DNA of 64,000 bases, taken from contig NZ_JAELTN010000004.1 in assembly GCF_016428855.1 (NCBI RefSeq), positions 1 through 64,000 on the forward strand. Reading direction: 5' to 3'. The number at the start of each line of letters is the position of its first letter. Within the stretch, counting starts at the first letter, position 1. Positions 63,212 to 64,000 of the stretch are shown one piece after another. Position numbers and translations under genes: made by a program. Source of the stretch: Pedobacter sp. ASV28 (GTDB lineage: Bacteria; Bacteroidota; Bacteroidia; Sphingobacteriales; Sphingobacteriaceae). The notes below the pieces were generated by a model that saw only the letters and a program-made list of their open reading frames with translations, made no database searches and was not told where the DNA came from.

Positions 63212-64000
63212 TTATTTCTTGTAAATTTTCATGGCTACACCGCCACCTTTAGCCATAGAAAGGCTCACTTTGCGGTCGGCAGGAATGGAGATCGTTTCTT
63301 TTTTATAATCAGAAGCTATACGATTGGCATTTGCACCATCTCTGTACAGCTCCGCCATATAATTTCCTTCACCCAAGAAAGACAAATCCAATACCAATTG
63401 GCGGGCATCCCAATTGGTCATTGTGCCTACGTACCATGTTTCTGCCTTTTTACGGGCCATAGCGATGTATTTTCCAATCTCTCCGTCTAAGGCGATTGTC
63501 TGATCCCAAACCGTTGGGACGGCCGAAATAAAATCGGTGCATTCCTGCTCTTTTTCATAATTGGTTGGGCTATCGCACAACATATTCAAGGGCGATTCGA
63601 AAATGACATATTGTGCCAACTGGCGACAACGAGTACCTTGGCTCATCGGTTCATCATTGATACCACGATGAGTTCTTTTGGTCGCATTACGCATGGCCCC
63701 TTGGGTGTAATCAATAGGGCCAGCTACCATTCGGATAAAAGGCATAGTAACATCATAAGTGACCTGATCTAACTCTGGTCCAGTCCACTTGAGTTGCTCT
63801 AAGCCGTGTACCGCCTCGAAGTTGATTACGTTTGGATACGTTCTGTTGATACCCGTTGGTTTATAAGTGCCATGGAAATCTAGCATCAATTTGTATTTAG
63901 CCGCTACTTCTGCCGCACGGTAATGGAAATCTACCATTTGTTGGTCATCACGGTCCATGAAATCAATCTTGAAGCCCTTCACACCCATTCCAGAATAGTG
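63212..64000 (-). CDS. GH97 glycoside hydrolase, C-terminal part (runs off the edge)
   Basis: About 262 C-terminal codons are in the window. The segment GVKGFKIDFMDRDDQQMVDFHY holds the Asp nucleophile typical of retaining GH97 alpha-galactosidases (not the inverting SusB type), followed by NFEAVHGLEQLKWTGPELDQVTYDVTMPF with the acid/base candidate and YTQGAMRNAT. The end is a beta-sandwich. A calcium-dependent periplasmic enzyme. It is the first visible gene of the glycosidase operon, whose promoter is outside the window. Confidence 0.9.
   Translation of the reverse strand, partial: HYSGMGVKGFKIDFMDRDDQQMVDFHYRAAEVAAKYKLMLDFHGTYKPTGINRTYPNVINFEAVHGLEQLKWTGPELDQVTYDVTMPFIRMVAGPIDYTQGAMRNATKRTHRGINDEPMSQGTRCRQLAQYVIFESPLNMLCDSPTNYEKEQECTDFISAVPTVWDQTIALDGEIGKYIAMARKKAETWYVGTMTNWDARQLVLDLSFLGEGNYMAELYRDGANANRIASDYKKETISIPADRKVSLSMAKGGGVAMKIYKK

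Noticed and set aside
1..64000. tRNA, rRNA, CRISPR, insertion sequence or prophage
   Set aside because: No cloverleaf, regularly spaced repeats, transposase, integrase or phage structural genes were recognised.

Overview
The window reads as chromosomal DNA of a Bacteroidota bacterium, most likely a Pedobacter-like Sphingobacteriaceae. The reasons are two SusC/SusD pairs, an ECF-sigma/FecR pair, a hybrid two-component sensor with an AraC output domain, a type IX secretion (T9SS) C-terminal sorting domain, TAnnTTTG-type promoter boxes, low GC and many Bacteroidota-specific families (DUF4843, PKD-like lipoprotein, DUF3347, HYC_CC_PP). I saw no tRNA, rRNA, CRISPR array, insertion sequence or prophage. 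Almost all genes lie on the minus strand.

Layout. 1-1000: wreckage of at least two genes, an acyl-CoA ligase C-terminal relic abutting a 5'-truncated ORF. 966-6004: a four-gene minus-strand unit (receiver-only response regulator, HEAT-repeat membrane protein, processive GT2 glycosyltransferase, LTA-synthase-like phosphotransferase/sulfatase) that looks like a surface-glycan system. 6164-11283: single-copy accessory genes (BNR/Ycf48 propeller, DUF2147, VOC, two DinB proteins, a divergent GlxA-type regulator). 11392-20249: a metal (probably copper/silver) efflux island with DUF3347, two CusB-like adaptors, a TolC, a CusA permease split into two overlapping ORFs, an HMA protein and a HYC_CC_PP protein. 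20444-26087: mixed genes (TraB-like, Dabb, polysaccharide deacetylase, pentapeptide protein, TetR, NYN/OST-HTH protein, methyltransferase).

26261-36888 is an ECF-sigma/FecR-controlled SusCD locus: sigma, FecR, STN-bearing SusC, SusD, DUF4843 lipoprotein, PKD-like lipoprotein, TlpA thioredoxin. 37538-64000 is a large carbohydrate-utilisation region. It holds a T9SS beta-helix protein, a SusC-SusD-SusE-DUF4832 operon, a GH28-like/GH88 pair, the hybrid two-component sensor-regulator, and a glycosidase operon (GH97, GH2, GH2, an orphan GH35 C-terminal domain, GH3) that runs off the right edge.

The strongest observation is a shared 64-bp promoter module at three places (40042-40105, 48308-48371, 50946-51009). 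Each copy has two 15-bp direct repeats of the form GGTTyrsTTTTGTAC spaced 21 bp apart, then exactly 20 bp later a TAnnTTTG -7 box, with no TTTG -33 element. The modules precede the T9SS gene, the SusC operon and the GH88 operon, all next to the hybrid regulator at 51270-55343, and are probably its operators. Two of the three modules are followed by a related short leader ORF (starting MKT-Q) before a long untranslated region. This leader ORF pair is the best candidate for something undescribed.
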